64,000 bases of DNA from Agaribacter marinus. Its GTDB lineage: Bacteria; Pseudomonadota; Gammaproteobacteria; Enterobacterales; Alteromonadaceae. Location: contig NZ_BSOT01000019.1 of NCBI RefSeq assembly GCF_030160655.1, positions 124,001-188,000 on the forward strand. Reading direction: 5' to 3'. The notes under the pieces are model-generated. The model was not told the DNA's origin. It saw only the letters and a list, made by a program, of their open reading frames with translations, and did no database searches. Made by a program: the position numbers and the translations under genes. Positions 45,278 to 55,489 of the stretch are shown here, one piece after another; the first letter of the stretch is position 1; each line of letters opens with the position of its first letter.

Positions 45278-46747
45278 ATGCTACGCATCGAAAAAGAAGC
45301 GCTTACTTTCGACGACGTTCTGCTTGTTCCTGGGCATTCCACAGTGTTGCCTCACACAGCGAATTTACAAACCAAGCTTACCCGTAAAATTACTCTAAAC
45401 ATGCCATTGATGTCTGCGGCAATGGATACGGTAACTGAAGCTAATCTAGCGATTGCCCTTGCACAAGAAGGCGGCATTGGCTTTATCCATAAAAACATGT
45501 CTGGCGAAGCGCAAGCGGAACACGTATTAAAAGTTAAAAAATACGAGAGTGGTGTTGTTCAAAACCCAGTAACTGTGCGTGAGCATGCAACTATTGGTGA
45601 TATTAAGGCACTCAGCAAACAACTCGGTTATTCTGGTTTCCCCGTTGTTGATGAGGGCAATAATCTAATAGGGATTGTCACAGGGCGTGATTTACGCTTT
45701 GAAAACAGGCTTGATCAAGCAATTTCAAACGTTATGACGCCGAAAGAAAAGTTAGTGACAGTCACGTCGTCCGCGACCGCTGACGAAGTGATGCACTTAA
45801 TGCATGAGCATCGAATTGAAAAAATACTTGTCGTTGATGAAGCATTTAGGCTAACAGGCCTTATTACAGTAAAAGATTTCAAAAAGGCAAAAAGTAAACC
45901 GAATGCTTGTAAAGATTCTCAAGGCCGTTTGCGTGTCGGCGCAGCAGTCAGTGTTGGTGCTGGAACAGATGAAAGAATACGCCTACTTGTAGAAGCTGGT
46001 GTAGATGTACTGCTTATTGATACTTCCCATGGGCATTCTCAAGGTGTAATTGACCGAGTGTCTGCAGTACGCAAAGCTTACCCTGAATTACAGTTAATCG
46101 CTGGAAATGTTGCAACAGCGGAAGGTGCGTTAGCGCTAGCTGAAGCGGGGGTCGATGCGGTAAAGGTAGGGATTGGCCCTGGCTCTATTTGTACGACTCG
46201 CATAGTAACAGGTTGCGGCGTACCGCAAATTACTGCAATTTCTGATGCAGTTTCAGCAGTAGATAAACTAGGTATCCCTGTCATTGCTGACGGCGGTATT
46301 CGTTTTTCGGGTGATGTTGCTAAAGCGCTAGTTGCTGGCGCTAGCTCTGTCATGGTCGGTAGTATGTTTGCAGGCACGGAAGAAGCGCCAGGTGAGGTAG
46401 AGCTTTATCAAGGGCGATACTATAAGTCATACCGTGGTATGGGGTCGCTTGGTGCTATGAATCAAAGCAATGGTTCCTCTGATCGATATTTCCAAGACAG
46501 CAATAGCGCCGAAAAACTAGTGCCAGAAGGTATTGAAGGCCGTGTTGCGTACAAAGGGCCAATTGCAAATATTATTCACCAGCAATTAGGTGGTTTGCGC
46601 TCTGCGATGGGATTAACTGGTTCAGCAACCATTGAAGAACTTAGAACAAAACCTAAGTTTGTTAAAGTAACGTCCGCTGGGATGGGCGAATCTCATGTGC
46701 ACGATGTTAGTATTACGAAAGAAGCACCTAATTACAGATTAGGATAA
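45278..46747 (+). CDS. guaB: IMP dehydrogenase
   Basis: Rate-limiting step of guanine nucleotide synthesis (IMP to XMP). 489 aa: TIM barrel interrupted by a pair of CBS domains (about 90-205). The catalytic Cys lies in [15 protein letters not shown] near 307, and the mobile flap includes [12 protein letters not shown]. Shine-Dalgarno AGGTGA. Followed by guaA 65 bases on, with a stem-loop between. Confidence 0.98.
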   Translation: MLRIEKEALTFDDVLLVPGHSTVLPHTANLQTKLTRKITLNMPLMSAAMDTVTEANLAIALAQEGGIGFIHKNMSGEAQAEHVLKVKKYESGVVQNPVTVREHATIGDIKALSKQLGYSGFPVVDEGNNLIGIVTGRDLRFENRLDQAISNVMTPKEKLVTVTSSATADEVMHLMHEHRIEKILVVDEAFRLTGLITVKDFKKAKSKPNACKDSQGRLRVGAAVSVGAGTDERIRLLVEAGVDVLLIDTSHGHSQGVIDRVSAVRKAYPELQLIAGNVATAEGALALAEAGVDAVKVGIGPGSICTTRIVTGCGVPQITAISDAVSAVDKLGIPVIADGGIRFSGDVAKALVAGASSVMVGSMFAGTEEAPGEVELYQGRYYKSYRGMGSLGAMNQSNGSSDRYFQDSNSAEKLVPEGIEGRVAYKGPIANIIHQQLGGLRSAMGLTGSATIEELRTKPKFVKVTSAGMGESHVHDVSITKEAPNYRLG

Positions 46748-46763
46748 ATCCAATGTTCTTTTT

Positions 46764-46790
46764 GAGCAGCATGTTCTATTGCTGCTCTTT
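46764..46790 (+). other. Stem-loop between guaB and guaA
   Basis: GAGCAGCA (46764-46771) and TGCTGCTC (46780-46787), an 8-bp stem with an 8-base loop followed by TTTC. The weak U-run suggests partial termination or mRNA processing that sets the guaB:guaA ratio. Confidence 0.55.
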
Positions 46791-46812
46791 CACTATTTCT
46801 TAGGGTCATTTA

Positions 46813-48390
46813 ATGTCAGTAAATATCCATAGCCAAAAAATACTCATTCTAGATTTTGGTTCTCAATATACGCAACTTATTGCACGTCGTGTGCGTGAAA
46901 TAGGGGTTTATTGTGAACTGTGGGCATGGGATGTTAGCGAAGAAGATATTCGTAATTTCGCGCCAGACGGTATTATCCTCTCGGGTGGCCCAGAATCAGT
47001 CACCGAAGCTGGTTCGCCAAGAGCGCCACAATATGTATTTAATGCAGGCGTTCCTGTATTAGGTATTTGTTACGGCATGCAAACAATGGCGCATCAGCTT
47101 GGTGGCGCGGTGCAAGGCTCTGACTTACGCGAATTCGGTTATGCTCAGGTTGAGTTGTTAAATGCCACCGAGTTGTTTGATAAAATCGAAGATGAGATTG
47201 GCGCAAACGGCAATGCCTTATTAGATGTATGGATGAGTCATGGCGATAAAGTGGCGGCAATACCGGAGGGCTTTGAAACGATTGCAAAAACCTCAAATTG
47301 TCCGCATGCAGCAATGGTTAACCTTGATAAACAGTTTTATGGTGTGCAGTTCCATCCTGAAGTAACGCATACTAAACAGGGTTTACGGGTGCTTGAACAT
47401 TTTGTGATTAACATTTGCAAATGTGAAAAATTATGGACGGCAGCCTCAATTATCGAAGATGCGGTAGCACGGATTAAACAACAAGTTGGTGATGACGAAG
47501 TTATCCTAGGTTTATCTGGCGGTGTTGATTCAAGTGTGACGGCAATGTTATTGCATCAAGCAATTGGTCACAAACTAACCTGTGTATTTGTAGACAATGG
47601 TTTGTTGCGACTCAATGAAGGTCAGCAAGTGATGGACATGTTTGGCGATCATTTTGGTTTAAACATCATCAAAGTTGATGCTGAAACACGCTTCCTTGAC
47701 GCTTTACAAGGTGAAACAGACCCTGAGAAAAAGCGTAAGATCATCGGGAATGAATTTGTTTACGTGTTCGATGAAGAGTCTAACAAGCTTGCTAATGCCA
47801 AATGGCTTGCGCAGGGGACTATTTACCCCGACGTGATTGAGTCTGCGGGCTCTAAGACAGGTAAAGCTCACGTCATTAAATCACACCACAATGTCGGTGG
47901 GTTGCCTGAAGATATGAAAATGGGCTTAGTCGAACCATTGCGAGAACTCTTTAAAGATGAAGTGCGTAAAATTGGTTTGGAGTTAGGCTTACCTTACGAC
48001 ATGTTATACCGCCATCCATTCCCTGGTCCGGGTTTGGGGGTGCGAGTACTCGGTGAAATAAAGAAAGAGTACTGTGACCTTCTGCGACGTGCCGACGCTA
48101 TTTTTATCGAAGAACTGCATAACGCGGATCTTTACCATAAAGTGAGTCAGGCCTTTACTGTATTCTTGCCTGTGCGTTCTGTTGGTGTAATGGGAGATAT
48201 GCGGAAATATGATTGGGTTGTCTCTATAAGGGCCGTAGAGACGATAGACTTTATGACCGCGCGTTGGGCACATTTACCCTATGACTTTCTTGGAAAAGTA
48301 TCAAACCGAATCATCAATGAAGTAGATGGGATATCTCGAGTGGTATACGATATTTCAGGCAAACCACCTGCAACAATAGAGTGGGAATGA
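46813..48390 (+). CDS. guaA: GMP synthase (glutamine-hydrolysing)
   Basis: Converts XMP to GMP. 525 aa: class I glutamine amidotransferase domain with Cys86 in GICYGMQ and the His/Glu pair in [11 protein letters not shown] pyrophosphatase P-loop [10 protein letters not shown] near 235; C-terminal dimerisation domain ending PPATIEWE. The 3' end of guaA is a known insertion site for genomic islands, and accessory genes start just after it here. Confidence 0.98.
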   Translation: MSVNIHSQKILILDFGSQYTQLIARRVREIGVYCELWAWDVSEEDIRNFAPDGIILSGGPESVTEAGSPRAPQYVFNAGVPVLGICYGMQTMAHQLGGAVQGSDLREFGYAQVELLNATELFDKIEDEIGANGNALLDVWMSHGDKVAAIPEGFETIAKTSNCPHAAMVNLDKQFYGVQFHPEVTHTKQGLRVLEHFVINICKCEKLWTAASIIEDAVARIKQQVGDDEVILGLSGGVDSSVTAMLLHQAIGHKLTCVFVDNGLLRLNEGQQVMDMFGDHFGLNIIKVDAETRFLDALQGETDPEKKRKIIGNEFVYVFDEESNKLANAKWLAQGTIYPDVIESAGSKTGKAHVIKSHHNVGGLPEDMKMGLVEPLRELFKDEVRKIGLELGLPYDMLYRHPFPGPGLGVRVLGEIKKEYCDLLRRADAIFIEELHNADLYHKVSQAFTVFLPVRSVGVMGDMRKYDWVVSIRAVETIDFMTARWAHLPYDFLGKVSNRIINEVDGISRVVYDISGKPPATIEWE

Positions 48391-48437
48391 TTCCACGTCT
48401 AGCAGTGTCTAGCTCCTATAAGCAATAAACTTATCAT

Positions 48438-48465
48438 AACCCATTGTCATCAATGGGTTTTTCTT
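48438..48465 (+). terminator. Terminator after guaA
   Basis: AACCCATTG (48438-48446) and CAATGGGTT (48451-48459) form a 9-bp stem with a 4-base loop, followed by a T-rich tail. Confidence 0.9.
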
Positions 48466-48598
48466 TCTATGGACGGGAGTTTTAAGGGGCTTCTAGTGGA
48501 CTGGTTAAATTAGACAGGACAATGCAGTAATAGAATCTATGACTGAGCAGTTTAAAGAATAGCTTTATCCTAAAGGTCACGCTCTCTAAAAGAAATAC

Positions 48599-48811
48599 CT
48601 ATGCCACATCCGAATTGTTTAATTGTAGAAAGTAAGTTTTCGATGTTGCCGCCGCATCTGCATCAATGATAATTGTCGTCGCTCCGGACTGTAAAAAAGA
48701 CTTCACAATATCGGCGCGAGTCTTACCTTGAAGATAAACCGTAATCGGGCAGTCAATACCATAATCACGCTGAGCTTGGAGAGATTGAGGGCCAAATATT
48801 ACTTTGTTCGT
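48599..48811 (-). pseudogene. Orphan reading-frame remnant, family not recognised
   Basis: Seventy sense codons bounded by stops, with no plausible start codon at the front. The translation looks like real protein, e.g. QRDYGIDCPITVYLQGKTRA and SGATTIIIDADAAATSKTY, with alternating hydrophobic strands and a small-residue loop. It is probably the 3' remnant of a gene whose front was lost. I cannot name the family. Confidence 0.4.
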
Positions 48812-49092
48812 TTATTTTTGTGATCAATATAAATATTTATTCATAGTAATCGCAATGCACAAGAAGGCAAAAAGATCTTGGTTAGTACGTTAAAAGCTAC
48901 TATTGAATACTTGCTGGTGTTAGGAGTGTATTTAATTTTTCATTAAAATTATTCAAGCCTAAGAAAGGTATTTCAGACCTATTTAAGATATAAAAAATCC
49001 TCTCCAATAGTATCAAAAACCTTACTATATACGTTTTTCCTGCCTTCTTGTTTAATCATGTCAACAATGCATAATTTCTGCGTATATTCAAA

Positions 49093-49126
49093 AAAAGCGA
49101 AAATCTGAAAATCAGATTTAGCTTTT
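49093..49126. promoter_or_regulatory. Long palindrome upstream of the transporter operon
   Basis: AAATCTGA (49101-49108) and TCAGATTT (49112-49119) are perfect arms around AAA, extended by outer AAAGC/GCTTT arms. Twenty bases before the transporter start, so it may be an operator or a bidirectional terminator. Confidence 0.5.
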
Positions 49127-49145
49127 AATTATGGTGGGATTAGCG

Positions 49146-52100
49146 ATGAATTCTGAAGGCTCAACAGGCAATAATCGGTTTGACTATCGATTTGCCAAAA
49201 TGCTTTATCAATGGCGGTGGCTTACCGCCATCTTCGTTTTGTGTAGTGTGATCTATGTCTTTATGAGCGGCATGGAGAATATTGGCCGAGTCACGAAGTC
49301 TGTACTTTCGATTAGCGATATTTCGGATGGTTCGGGGCAAATTGCACCGCAAATGTTTGATCCGAGTTTGGATGTTTGGTTTGACACGGGCGATGCGACA
49401 GTTAAAGCCTATTTTGATATTGAAGACCGCTTTATTGCCGAAGACTATATCCTTGTTACCTTCGAGAATACACAAGATTCCTATGGTGTATTCAGTCGAG
49501 AATCTTTAGAAACTATCCAAAGACTGACTGAAAACTTTTTAACCGTGCCTGGTGTACGGCATGTGCGCAGCCTAACTTACAGTCCGTGGATTCGTTGGGG
49601 AAGTATAGACGATGGTATTTCGACAGAAAACGGACTGATTATTAGTGATTTAGTCGAAAGTCCTGCCACCCAGCTCAGTGATAAGCAGCTAGTTGAACGT
49701 ATGGTTGCGGTATTGGGGGCTAACCGAACGGCTAAAAAAATTGGTGCGCAACGCGTAAGAGAGTATCTGGGAAACAACGCTAACTTTGAAGACTTTCAGG
49801 GTGAACCCTTATTGCTTGATGCCATCGTCAATCAGGATGCCTCTGCCACTGCAATTCAAATTCAGATAACCCGACCCGTTGTTGAAGGTGAACATTCTGA
49901 ACTCACCAAAAAACTCTATTCCGTACAATTTCAACGTGCAGCCTTACGAGGTATTGAACATTTCCTGAATATCGAAAGTGGGCTTTCACTTAAAACAACC
50001 GCTTTTCAAAAGGCTGAAAAACAAATTTCAGCTTTGCCAGAGAGCGAAGATAAAAGAAAACTTAAGCAGTCGTTATCCGACCCAAGCAAGAACTTCATGG
50101 TCGATCAAGATGGCCAAACCATACAAAAGTACCGAGTTTTTCGGCTTGATGAAGACGGCCATTACCTTGATATTGCCAGCTTAAATAGTGAGTTTAAAGC
50201 TGACAGTACATTTACGCCAAACGCATTAAGCCCTTATAACTTTAAATTGGGTGGTGTGCCTGTGTTGGAAAGGAATTTTGAAGTGGTTGGCTCAGCCGAC
50301 TCAAAATTCTTACCACTGATGTTTCTTGTCATAACCGTCTTTTTAATCATTTTAACCCGCAGCTTTGCTGGTACTGTTATTCCAATGGTTGTTGTTCTTG
50401 CATCCATTTTTGGCACGGTAGGGACTATTTTTGCGACGGGAACACTCTTTAATAATCTGACCGCTATGATGCCTAACATGATGACGGCTATCGGGGTCGC
50501 CGACTCTATTCACCTTGTTGCAGCCTGGTTGCTCATGCGCAGTCAATATGACAATAAAGCTGAACTCATTATTGAAGTTATCCGAAAAAATGCAGCACCG
50601 GTATTGCTAACAACAATAACGACCGCCATTGGCTTTTACTCGCTGATGCTTAATGATTTAACACCCGTTAAACAATTGGCGTGGAGCATGGCTATCGGCA
50701 CTTTTATCGCTTACTTGCTTACCATGACGGTAGTGCCGTTAATGCTATCACTATTTCCTCACTCAAAAAGAAAGCGTATTAAGCAAAGAGATGCGATATC
50801 CCAATACTTATCAACCCAATGGGCAGCCCTTATTATTCGTCATCGCGCTAAAGTGGTTGGCTATTCAAGTATCGTCGCTTTGATATCCTGTATAGGTTTA
50901 TTCTTTGTTCAAATTGATGCCGACCAGCGAAAAATGTTTACTGCCGACAATCCGGTGATCCTCGACTTAATCTGGATAGAAGAGCACCTTGGCGGCACAG
51001 GTGACTTGGAAATCATTTTTAACAGCACAGCGAGTGATAGTGCTGAAGGCTTGAATGAACAGGAGGCGGCCAGACTTGAATCACTTCAAGCAAGAAACGT
51101 CGCAACAGCTAGCGGGATAAGCGGTGTTAAGGCGTTAAGCTCAGCTGAGATGAACGAGTTAAACTCTCTTCACCAGCGCTATGAAGCTTGGAATAACGGG
51201 CGTATTGGTGTTTCTGCCCAATTTCTACAACAGGTTGAGCAATTTGAATACCGTCTGCGTGAAGAAATGGTTAAACCAGATTCTGCGTTGTCTATTATCA
51301 CCGATTTGTCATCACCGTTGGACATTCTGAAAAAAATGCACCAAGTGCAAAATAACGACAATCCAGCCTTTTATCGCGCGGTTAATGAAGGCGACGTATC
51401 GGCCTCACTTCGGCAGGCATCAGTAGAATTTGATGAACTGACCGAGGAATATAACTATATACCGTCGCAAACGGCATCAACGCTTATATCTCAATACTGG
51501 CTGCAGTATGAAAACGGTGCTCGACCGGGTGAAACCCTATCAACTCAACTAAGTGTTGATCGCCAACACTATAGAATGCAAGGTCGAGGGTTGTTGTGTA
51601 CTACTCAAGAAAAACAAGCGGCAATTGCCAAAATTCGTGAAATTGCCGAGAACGAATTTCCTGACCTTATTGCGACACCCAACGATGCCTCCATTGCTGA
51701 CCTAACGGTGTCAGGTAAGAAAACGTTGATGGATCGCACAGGTATTATTATCGCGGAGAGCTTTTCTAAATCTATCGTGGTTGCGCTTATCGTCATTTTG
51801 ATTGTTATTAGTCTTTTCTTCCGCTCTTGGAAATTAGGATTAGTCAGTGCGCTACCTAATGTTTTACCGATAGCCATACCGCTCGGCTTCTTTGGTTGGT
51901 TTGGCATCATGATTGATGGGCCCGCCATTGCGGTTGCTGTGGTTGCTTTAGGTGTTTGTGTTGACGATACAATTCACTTTTTCACCAAATACTCACGTGC
52001 CATAAATAGTGGCAAAACGGTTGAGCAAGCCATTTCAGAAACCATGCGTGAATGTGGCGACGCCTTAACCCTGACTACTATCGTGTTGATCGTCGGCTTT

Positions 52101-52289
52101 AGCACCATGCTGCTCAGTTCATTTTCTCCGAACTATTTAATGGCCGTGCTGGCTGTTTCGATGATTGCCTTGGCATGGCTGGCTGACTTTATTGTTACAC
52201 CCGCCGTATTAGCCATGATGGATATTAAGTCTTCCGAAAAGAAGGACACTGCAACCGATTCATTAGCTTATAGCGGAGGCTCTCAATAA
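49146..52289 (+). CDS. RND/MMPL-family transporter
   Basis: Large inner-membrane exporter of about 1047 aa with the duplicated RND plan: one helix near 27-45, a periplasmic domain, five helices (about 380-550), a second helix near 585, a second periplasmic domain and a last helix bundle (about 855-1030). The conserved Asp-bearing motifs are GVADSIHLVAAW and GVCVDDTIHFFTKY. This branch (MMPL/hydrophobe exporter) usually moves lipids or hydrophobic metabolites. I start at ATG 49146, preceded by GGTGGG, over the ATG at 49131. Its stop overlaps the next gene (TAATG). Confidence 0.9.
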   Translation: MNSEGSTGNNRFDYRFAKMLYQWRWLTAIFVLCSVIYVFMSGMENIGRVTKSVLSISDISDGSGQIAPQMFDPSLDVWFDTGDATVKAYFDIEDRFIAEDYILVTFENTQDSYGVFSRESLETIQRLTENFLTVPGVRHVRSLTYSPWIRWGSIDDGISTENGLIISDLVESPATQLSDKQLVERMVAVLGANRTAKKIGAQRVREYLGNNANFEDFQGEPLLLDAIVNQDASATAIQIQITRPVVEGEHSELTKKLYSVQFQRAALRGIEHFLNIESGLSLKTTAFQKAEKQISALPESEDKRKLKQSLSDPSKNFMVDQDGQTIQKYRVFRLDEDGHYLDIASLNSEFKADSTFTPNALSPYNFKLGGVPVLERNFEVVGSADSKFLPLMFLVITVFLIILTRSFAGTVIPMVVVLASIFGTVGTIFATGTLFNNLTAMMPNMMTAIGVADSIHLVAAWLLMRSQYDNKAELIIEVIRKNAAPVLLTTITTAIGFYSLMLNDLTPVKQLAWSMAIGTFIAYLLTMTVVPLMLSLFPHSKRKRIKQRDAISQYLSTQWAALIIRHRAKVVGYSSIVALISCIGLFFVQIDADQRKMFTADNPVILDLIWIEEHLGGTGDLEIIFNSTASDSAEGLNEQEAARLESLQARNVATASGISGVKALSSAEMNELNSLHQRYEAWNNGRIGVSAQFLQQVEQFEYRLREEMVKPDSALSIITDLSSPLDILKKMHQVQNNDNPAFYRAVNEGDVSASLRQASVEFDELTEEYNYIPSQTASTLISQYWLQYENGARPGETLSTQLSVDRQHYRMQGRGLLCTTQEKQAAIAKIREIAENEFPDLIATPNDASIADLTVSGKKTLMDRTGIIIAESFSKSIVVALIVILIVISLFFRSWKLGLVSALPNVLPIAIPLGFFGWFGIMIDGPAIAVAVVALGVCVDDTIHFFTKYSRAINSGKTVEQAISETMRECGDALTLTTIVLIVGFSTMLLSSFSPNYLMAVLAVSMIALAWLADFIVTPAVLAMMDIKSSEKKDTATDSLAYSGGSQ

Positions 52290-53152
52290 TGAAAAAACAA
52301 CTATTAATCCTGCTCAGTGTGATCACGACAATCAGTCTTTCGGGCGTTACCTCCGCGAATGACGCTCCACCTGTATTTGATACTGAAAACCCGGCTATAT
52401 ACGGCAAACAACTGGTGGAATATTCTGATAGAAAACTACATGGCTGGAGAGATGAATTAGTCGCGGGAAAGATGTCCCTCTATGACACCAATGGTCAATC
52501 TGTATTGCGTTCATTTAGACGTATTGGACTGGAGCGCTTTGGTCAGGGAGATAAGTCCATTATTAAGTTTACCTCGCCTGCTGATATTAAAGGTGTAGCA
52601 GCACTTAACTATGAAAATTCAGGCAGCTCAGACGATAACTGGCTTTACTTGCCCTCTACCAAGAAGGTACGCCGTATCTCTGGTGCGAATAATACGGCGA
52701 GTTTCCAAGGCTCAGAGTTTACCTACGAAGACCTCAACGATTTAGACCCGGCAGAATACCAGTGGCAGTTTCTTAAAGAAATACAGATGGAGATTGATAA
52801 CGAAACACTGCCTGTATTTAAAATAGAAGGTAAACCAACTTACCGAGATACAGCTTATTCTTACTTAATTCTCTATCTATCGAAAGACCATTGGTTTCAA
52901 GCTCAAGTCGAGTATTTTGATAAATCAGGCACCCATTTAAAAACCAGAACATCCAGCCAGTGGCAGCAGTTTCATAACCAATACTGGCGGGCGCTACAAG
53001 TAGAGATGGCGAATCATCAAACTGGCAAAAAAACAGTCTTAAAATTTAGTGATTACCTAGTGGATTTATCGCAATACACCAGTAAAAGAACTGGTAAAAA
53101 GCGCGCGAATCTGACTGAATCATCTTTTACCAAGCGCGCATTGACTAAATAG
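52289..53152 (+). CDS. LolA-like outer membrane lipoprotein-sorting family protein
   Basis: 287 aa, signal peptide about 1-24. The fold is that of periplasmic lipid/lipoprotein carriers: IIKFTSPADIKGVAALNYEN, NWLYLPSTKKVRRISG, then FQGSEFTYEDLNDLD, the signature of the LolA-like family commonly paired with MMPL transporters. It probably shuttles a lipidic substrate across the periplasm. Translationally coupled to the transporter (one-base overlap), 10 bases before the barrel gene. Confidence 0.88.
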   Translation: MKKQLLILLSVITTISLSGVTSANDAPPVFDTENPAIYGKQLVEYSDRKLHGWRDELVAGKMSLYDTNGQSVLRSFRRIGLERFGQGDKSIIKFTSPADIKGVAALNYENSGSSDDNWLYLPSTKKVRRISGANNTASFQGSEFTYEDLNDLDPAEYQWQFLKEIQMEIDNETLPVFKIEGKPTYRDTAYSYLILYLSKDHWFQAQVEYFDKSGTHLKTRTSSQWQQFHNQYWRALQVEMANHQTGKKTVLKFSDYLVDLSQYTSKRTGKKRANLTESSFTKRALTK

Positions 53153-53162
53153 GAATGGTTAG

Positions 53163-54563
53163 ATGCGTTTAAAAGTTAGGCCACTTAAGTATACATTGCT
53201 GGCAGGTGTTGTTGTTTTCACGTTCTCTGGTATTAATGGTTATGCACAGAGCAGTGATGATTTATTTAGCGACTTGCTGGAAGAAACTGTTAGCGATGAC
53301 ATTGTCATTGACGATACCGTAAGCACTTCTGGTGCTTCGCTACAGGCATTTTCAGGTTATGCAGAGTTATCGCCCCGTATTTTTCTGAATGACAGAAATG
53401 GGTATCATAATGATGAGCAGGTGTTGCTTACTACCGAATTTGAATTCGATGTATCACTAGGACAAAACACAACTGGCTATATCAGGCCACGCCTGTTTTT
53501 GGATTTGATCGATAGCGATCTCCAGCGGCTTGAGCTTTTTGAAGGTTATATTACCTATCAGCAAACGCATTGGGATCTTCGTGTCGGCCAGTTTGTTGAA
53601 AACTGGGGTATTGCCGATACCTTCAATCCCATTGATGTATTAAATCGACGCGACTTGAGTACTCAGTTGTTAGATACCACGCGCTTAGGCGAGGTGGGTG
53701 TTCGCGCCCGCTGGTTGCTTGATGGCAATGGCATGATCGGTGAGCCAACATTGGCTTTTTATGTGCTGCCCTGGTTTCAACGAACACGGTTTGCACTTGG
53801 CCGGCAGCGCTTAGGACTGGGAAGCGAAACCATCACGTTCAAGGAGAAGCAAGGGTTTGAGCCTGATGGAGACGAAGCCTATCTTTACGCACTTCGTTAC
53901 CAAAGCACACTCAATACGTCGCTATTCAATGCCGATATACAACTTGTTGCCAGTCGAGGTACCGATAGAAATCCGTTAATCCGTCCCTTTAATGCTGATA
54001 TAGCCGATACATTAGCACCTGTATATTTCGGTAATCGCATTCTGGGGGCTGGTATCCGCGCTGTCTCTAACATTGAAAAACTAGCAGCGTTTACCTTTAA
54101 GCTGGAAATAGCGCAGAACAACCCTTATGAATTTGAACAATCGCCTGTTGCAGTAATGGATGATTATCTTGCTTATGTCGCCGGTTTTGATTGGGATACT
54201 TATAACCTGCTAAACAATCAAGATCAGCTCACGTTCACACTTGAGTACGCCGGCGAATCAGGCGTCAGTCAAGCTCAAAGCGAAGCGTTCCCCAGACCTT
54301 TTAGTGACGACCTGATAACACGGTTATTTTGGCAATCGGGTGACTTTGCCCGCTCATCAGTTGAGCTAAGGGGCGTTTATGATCAGGAAAATGACGAGCA
54401 TATTATTGAAGCAACTTTTGGCAGGTCTTTAATACAATGGCATCAAGACTTAAAGCTGGCGCTGAGTGTTTTGTATATAGCGTCTTCCTCAGAGCCTACT
54501 GCAACATTTAGCCAGTTACCGGATAACACGTCGTTGGCAATGACACTCCGGTTTGATTTTTAG
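53163..54563 (+). CDS. DUF1302-like outer-membrane beta-barrel protein
   Basis: 466 aa with a signal peptide (about 1-28, ending YAQ) and alternating strands throughout, finishing LAMTLRFDF with a terminal Phe typical of BAM substrates. An acidic stretch (about 30-55) follows the signal. RVGQFVENWGIADTFNPIDVLNRRDLS matches the conserved core of DUF1302/TonB-independent barrel proteins found beside MMPL transporters. The likely role is the outer-membrane end of the export path. Last gene of the trio. Confidence 0.82.
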   Translation: MRLKVRPLKYTLLAGVVVFTFSGINGYAQSSDDLFSDLLEETVSDDIVIDDTVSTSGASLQAFSGYAELSPRIFLNDRNGYHNDEQVLLTTEFEFDVSLGQNTTGYIRPRLFLDLIDSDLQRLELFEGYITYQQTHWDLRVGQFVENWGIADTFNPIDVLNRRDLSTQLLDTTRLGEVGVRARWLLDGNGMIGEPTLAFYVLPWFQRTRFALGRQRLGLGSETITFKEKQGFEPDGDEAYLYALRYQSTLNTSLFNADIQLVASRGTDRNPLIRPFNADIADTLAPVYFGNRILGAGIRAVSNIEKLAAFTFKLEIAQNNPYEFEQSPVAVMDDYLAYVAGFDWDTYNLLNNQDQLTFTLEYAGESGVSQAQSEAFPRPFSDDLITRLFWQSGDFARSSVELRGVYDQENDEHIIEATFGRSLIQWHQDLKLALSVLYIASSSEPTATFSQLPDNTSLAMTLRFDF

Positions 54564-54600
54564 GCCTATATAAATTTTATCGAGCGTTAACGGGGAGGTT

Positions 54601-54963
54601 ATGAAAAATGACCGTCAAAGCATTTGCTTTATAAATTGTGCTATCGAAGCATATGGTGATAGATGGAGCTTGATCATTATTCGTGACATGGCCTTTTATG
54701 AGAAAAGGACATTTGGGGAGTTTTTGAAATCACCAGAAGGGATTTCTACCAATATTTTGGCTAATCGGTTACTGCATCTAGAATCTTCAGGATTAATAGA
54801 TAAACGAAAATGTTCTGATGATGGGCGAGCTTATATATACAGCCTCACTAATAAAGGGGAATCGGTTAAACCGATTCTGGAAAAAATGATGGTTTGGGGA
54901 AAAGAAAGTAGCTTAAACAAGTATAATGAACATAAAAGTATCACTGTTAAGCATAAAGACTGA
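54601..54963 (+). CDS. HxlR-family transcriptional regulator
   Basis: 120-aa winged-helix regulator: ICFINCAIEAYGDRWSLIIIRDM at the front, then the recognition region ISTNILANRLLHLESSGLI and wing DGRAYIYSLTNKG. Very strong Shine-Dalgarno (GGGGAGG). It is followed 5 bases later by a broken GNAT gene and lies 37 bases after the barrel gene, so it may control either unit. The conserved N-terminal Cys seen in many HxlR proteins is present. Confidence 0.9.
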   Translation: MKNDRQSICFINCAIEAYGDRWSLIIIRDMAFYEKRTFGEFLKSPEGISTNILANRLLHLESSGLIDKRKCSDDGRAYIYSLTNKGESVKPILEKMMVWGKESSLNKYNEHKSITVKHKD

Positions 54964-54968
54964 CCATA

Positions 54969-55443
54969 ATGATAAATTTGAACCCTATTTCAGAAGCTGA
55001 GTTTCAAACTTACTTAAAGGCTACAATAAAAAGCTATGCTGATCACAATGTTGAATCTGGGCGATGGCCTAAAGAAGAGTCATTAAGGCTTGCAAAGGAT
55101 GAGCTAGATTCATTATTACCCGATGGCTTAGATACTCCCAATAACGATATATACGTGATTGAAAGCAGAGATCAAAATACATCAGTTGGATATCTGTGGG
55201 TGAACATTTCCAAAGAGTTAGATGAAAAATCAATGTTTATCTGTGATATAGAAGTACATGAAAAGTTTCGTCGAAAGGGATATGCAGAAGCCGCCATTCA
55301 TTCTATCGAGAAGAATGCAAAGGCATTAGGGGGTTACCAGAATTCAGGCAAATATATTTGGACATAATACAAAAGCACAAACTTTATCAGAAAAGCTTGG
55401 CTATCGGGCTACAAATGTATTCATAAGTAAGAACCTTCGGTAA
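54969..55443 (+). pseudogene. GNAT N-acetyltransferase, frameshifted
   Basis: The frame is intact to about residue 120 (MINLNPISEAEFQTYLKATI..., acetyl-CoA-binding VHEKFRRKGYAEAAIHSIEK), then after ALG it runs into a 12-residue nonsense tail and a stop at 55367. Removing one G from the GGGGG run at 55329-55333 restores the standard GNAT ending, VTRIQANIFGHNTKAQTLSEKLGYRATNVFISKNLR, stopping at 55443. So it is a single-base insertion: a recent pseudogene, a phase-variable site or a sequencing error. Confidence 0.85.
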
Positions 55444-55448
55444 ATTTG

Positions 55449-55489
55449 TTGTGCCGCTAATACCTCTTCCTTGCTTAGTTTATGCCAAC
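55449..55489. repeat. 41-bp diverged repeat, copy A
   Basis: Matches 58925-58965 at 36 of 41 positions (core CCGCTAAT, CCTTGCTTAG, TTATGC). It starts just after the GNAT pseudogene stop. With copy B it brackets the SDR-ada-oxygenase-alkB block. Confidence 0.7.

Larger units (their letters stand above)
48391..49145. other. AT-rich accessory junction downstream of guaA
   Basis: About 750 bases with no intact gene. It contains the guaA terminator, a sequence near 48496-48520 (TGGACTGGTTAAATTAGACA) that resembles an insertion-sequence end, a decayed reading frame on the minus strand (48599-48811), and a long palindrome just before the next gene. The remainder (48830-49090) is very AT-rich with nothing I can name. 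Confidence 0.6.

Noticed and set aside
48360-48390. guaA 3' end as an island attachment site with a duplicated copy
   Set aside because: No second copy of the guaA terminal sequence and no integrase gene were seen in the window, so island integration is not shown.
48496-48600. Intact insertion sequence after guaA
   Set aside because: The start resembles an IS terminus, but no transposase frame or matching inverted end follows; at most a fragment.
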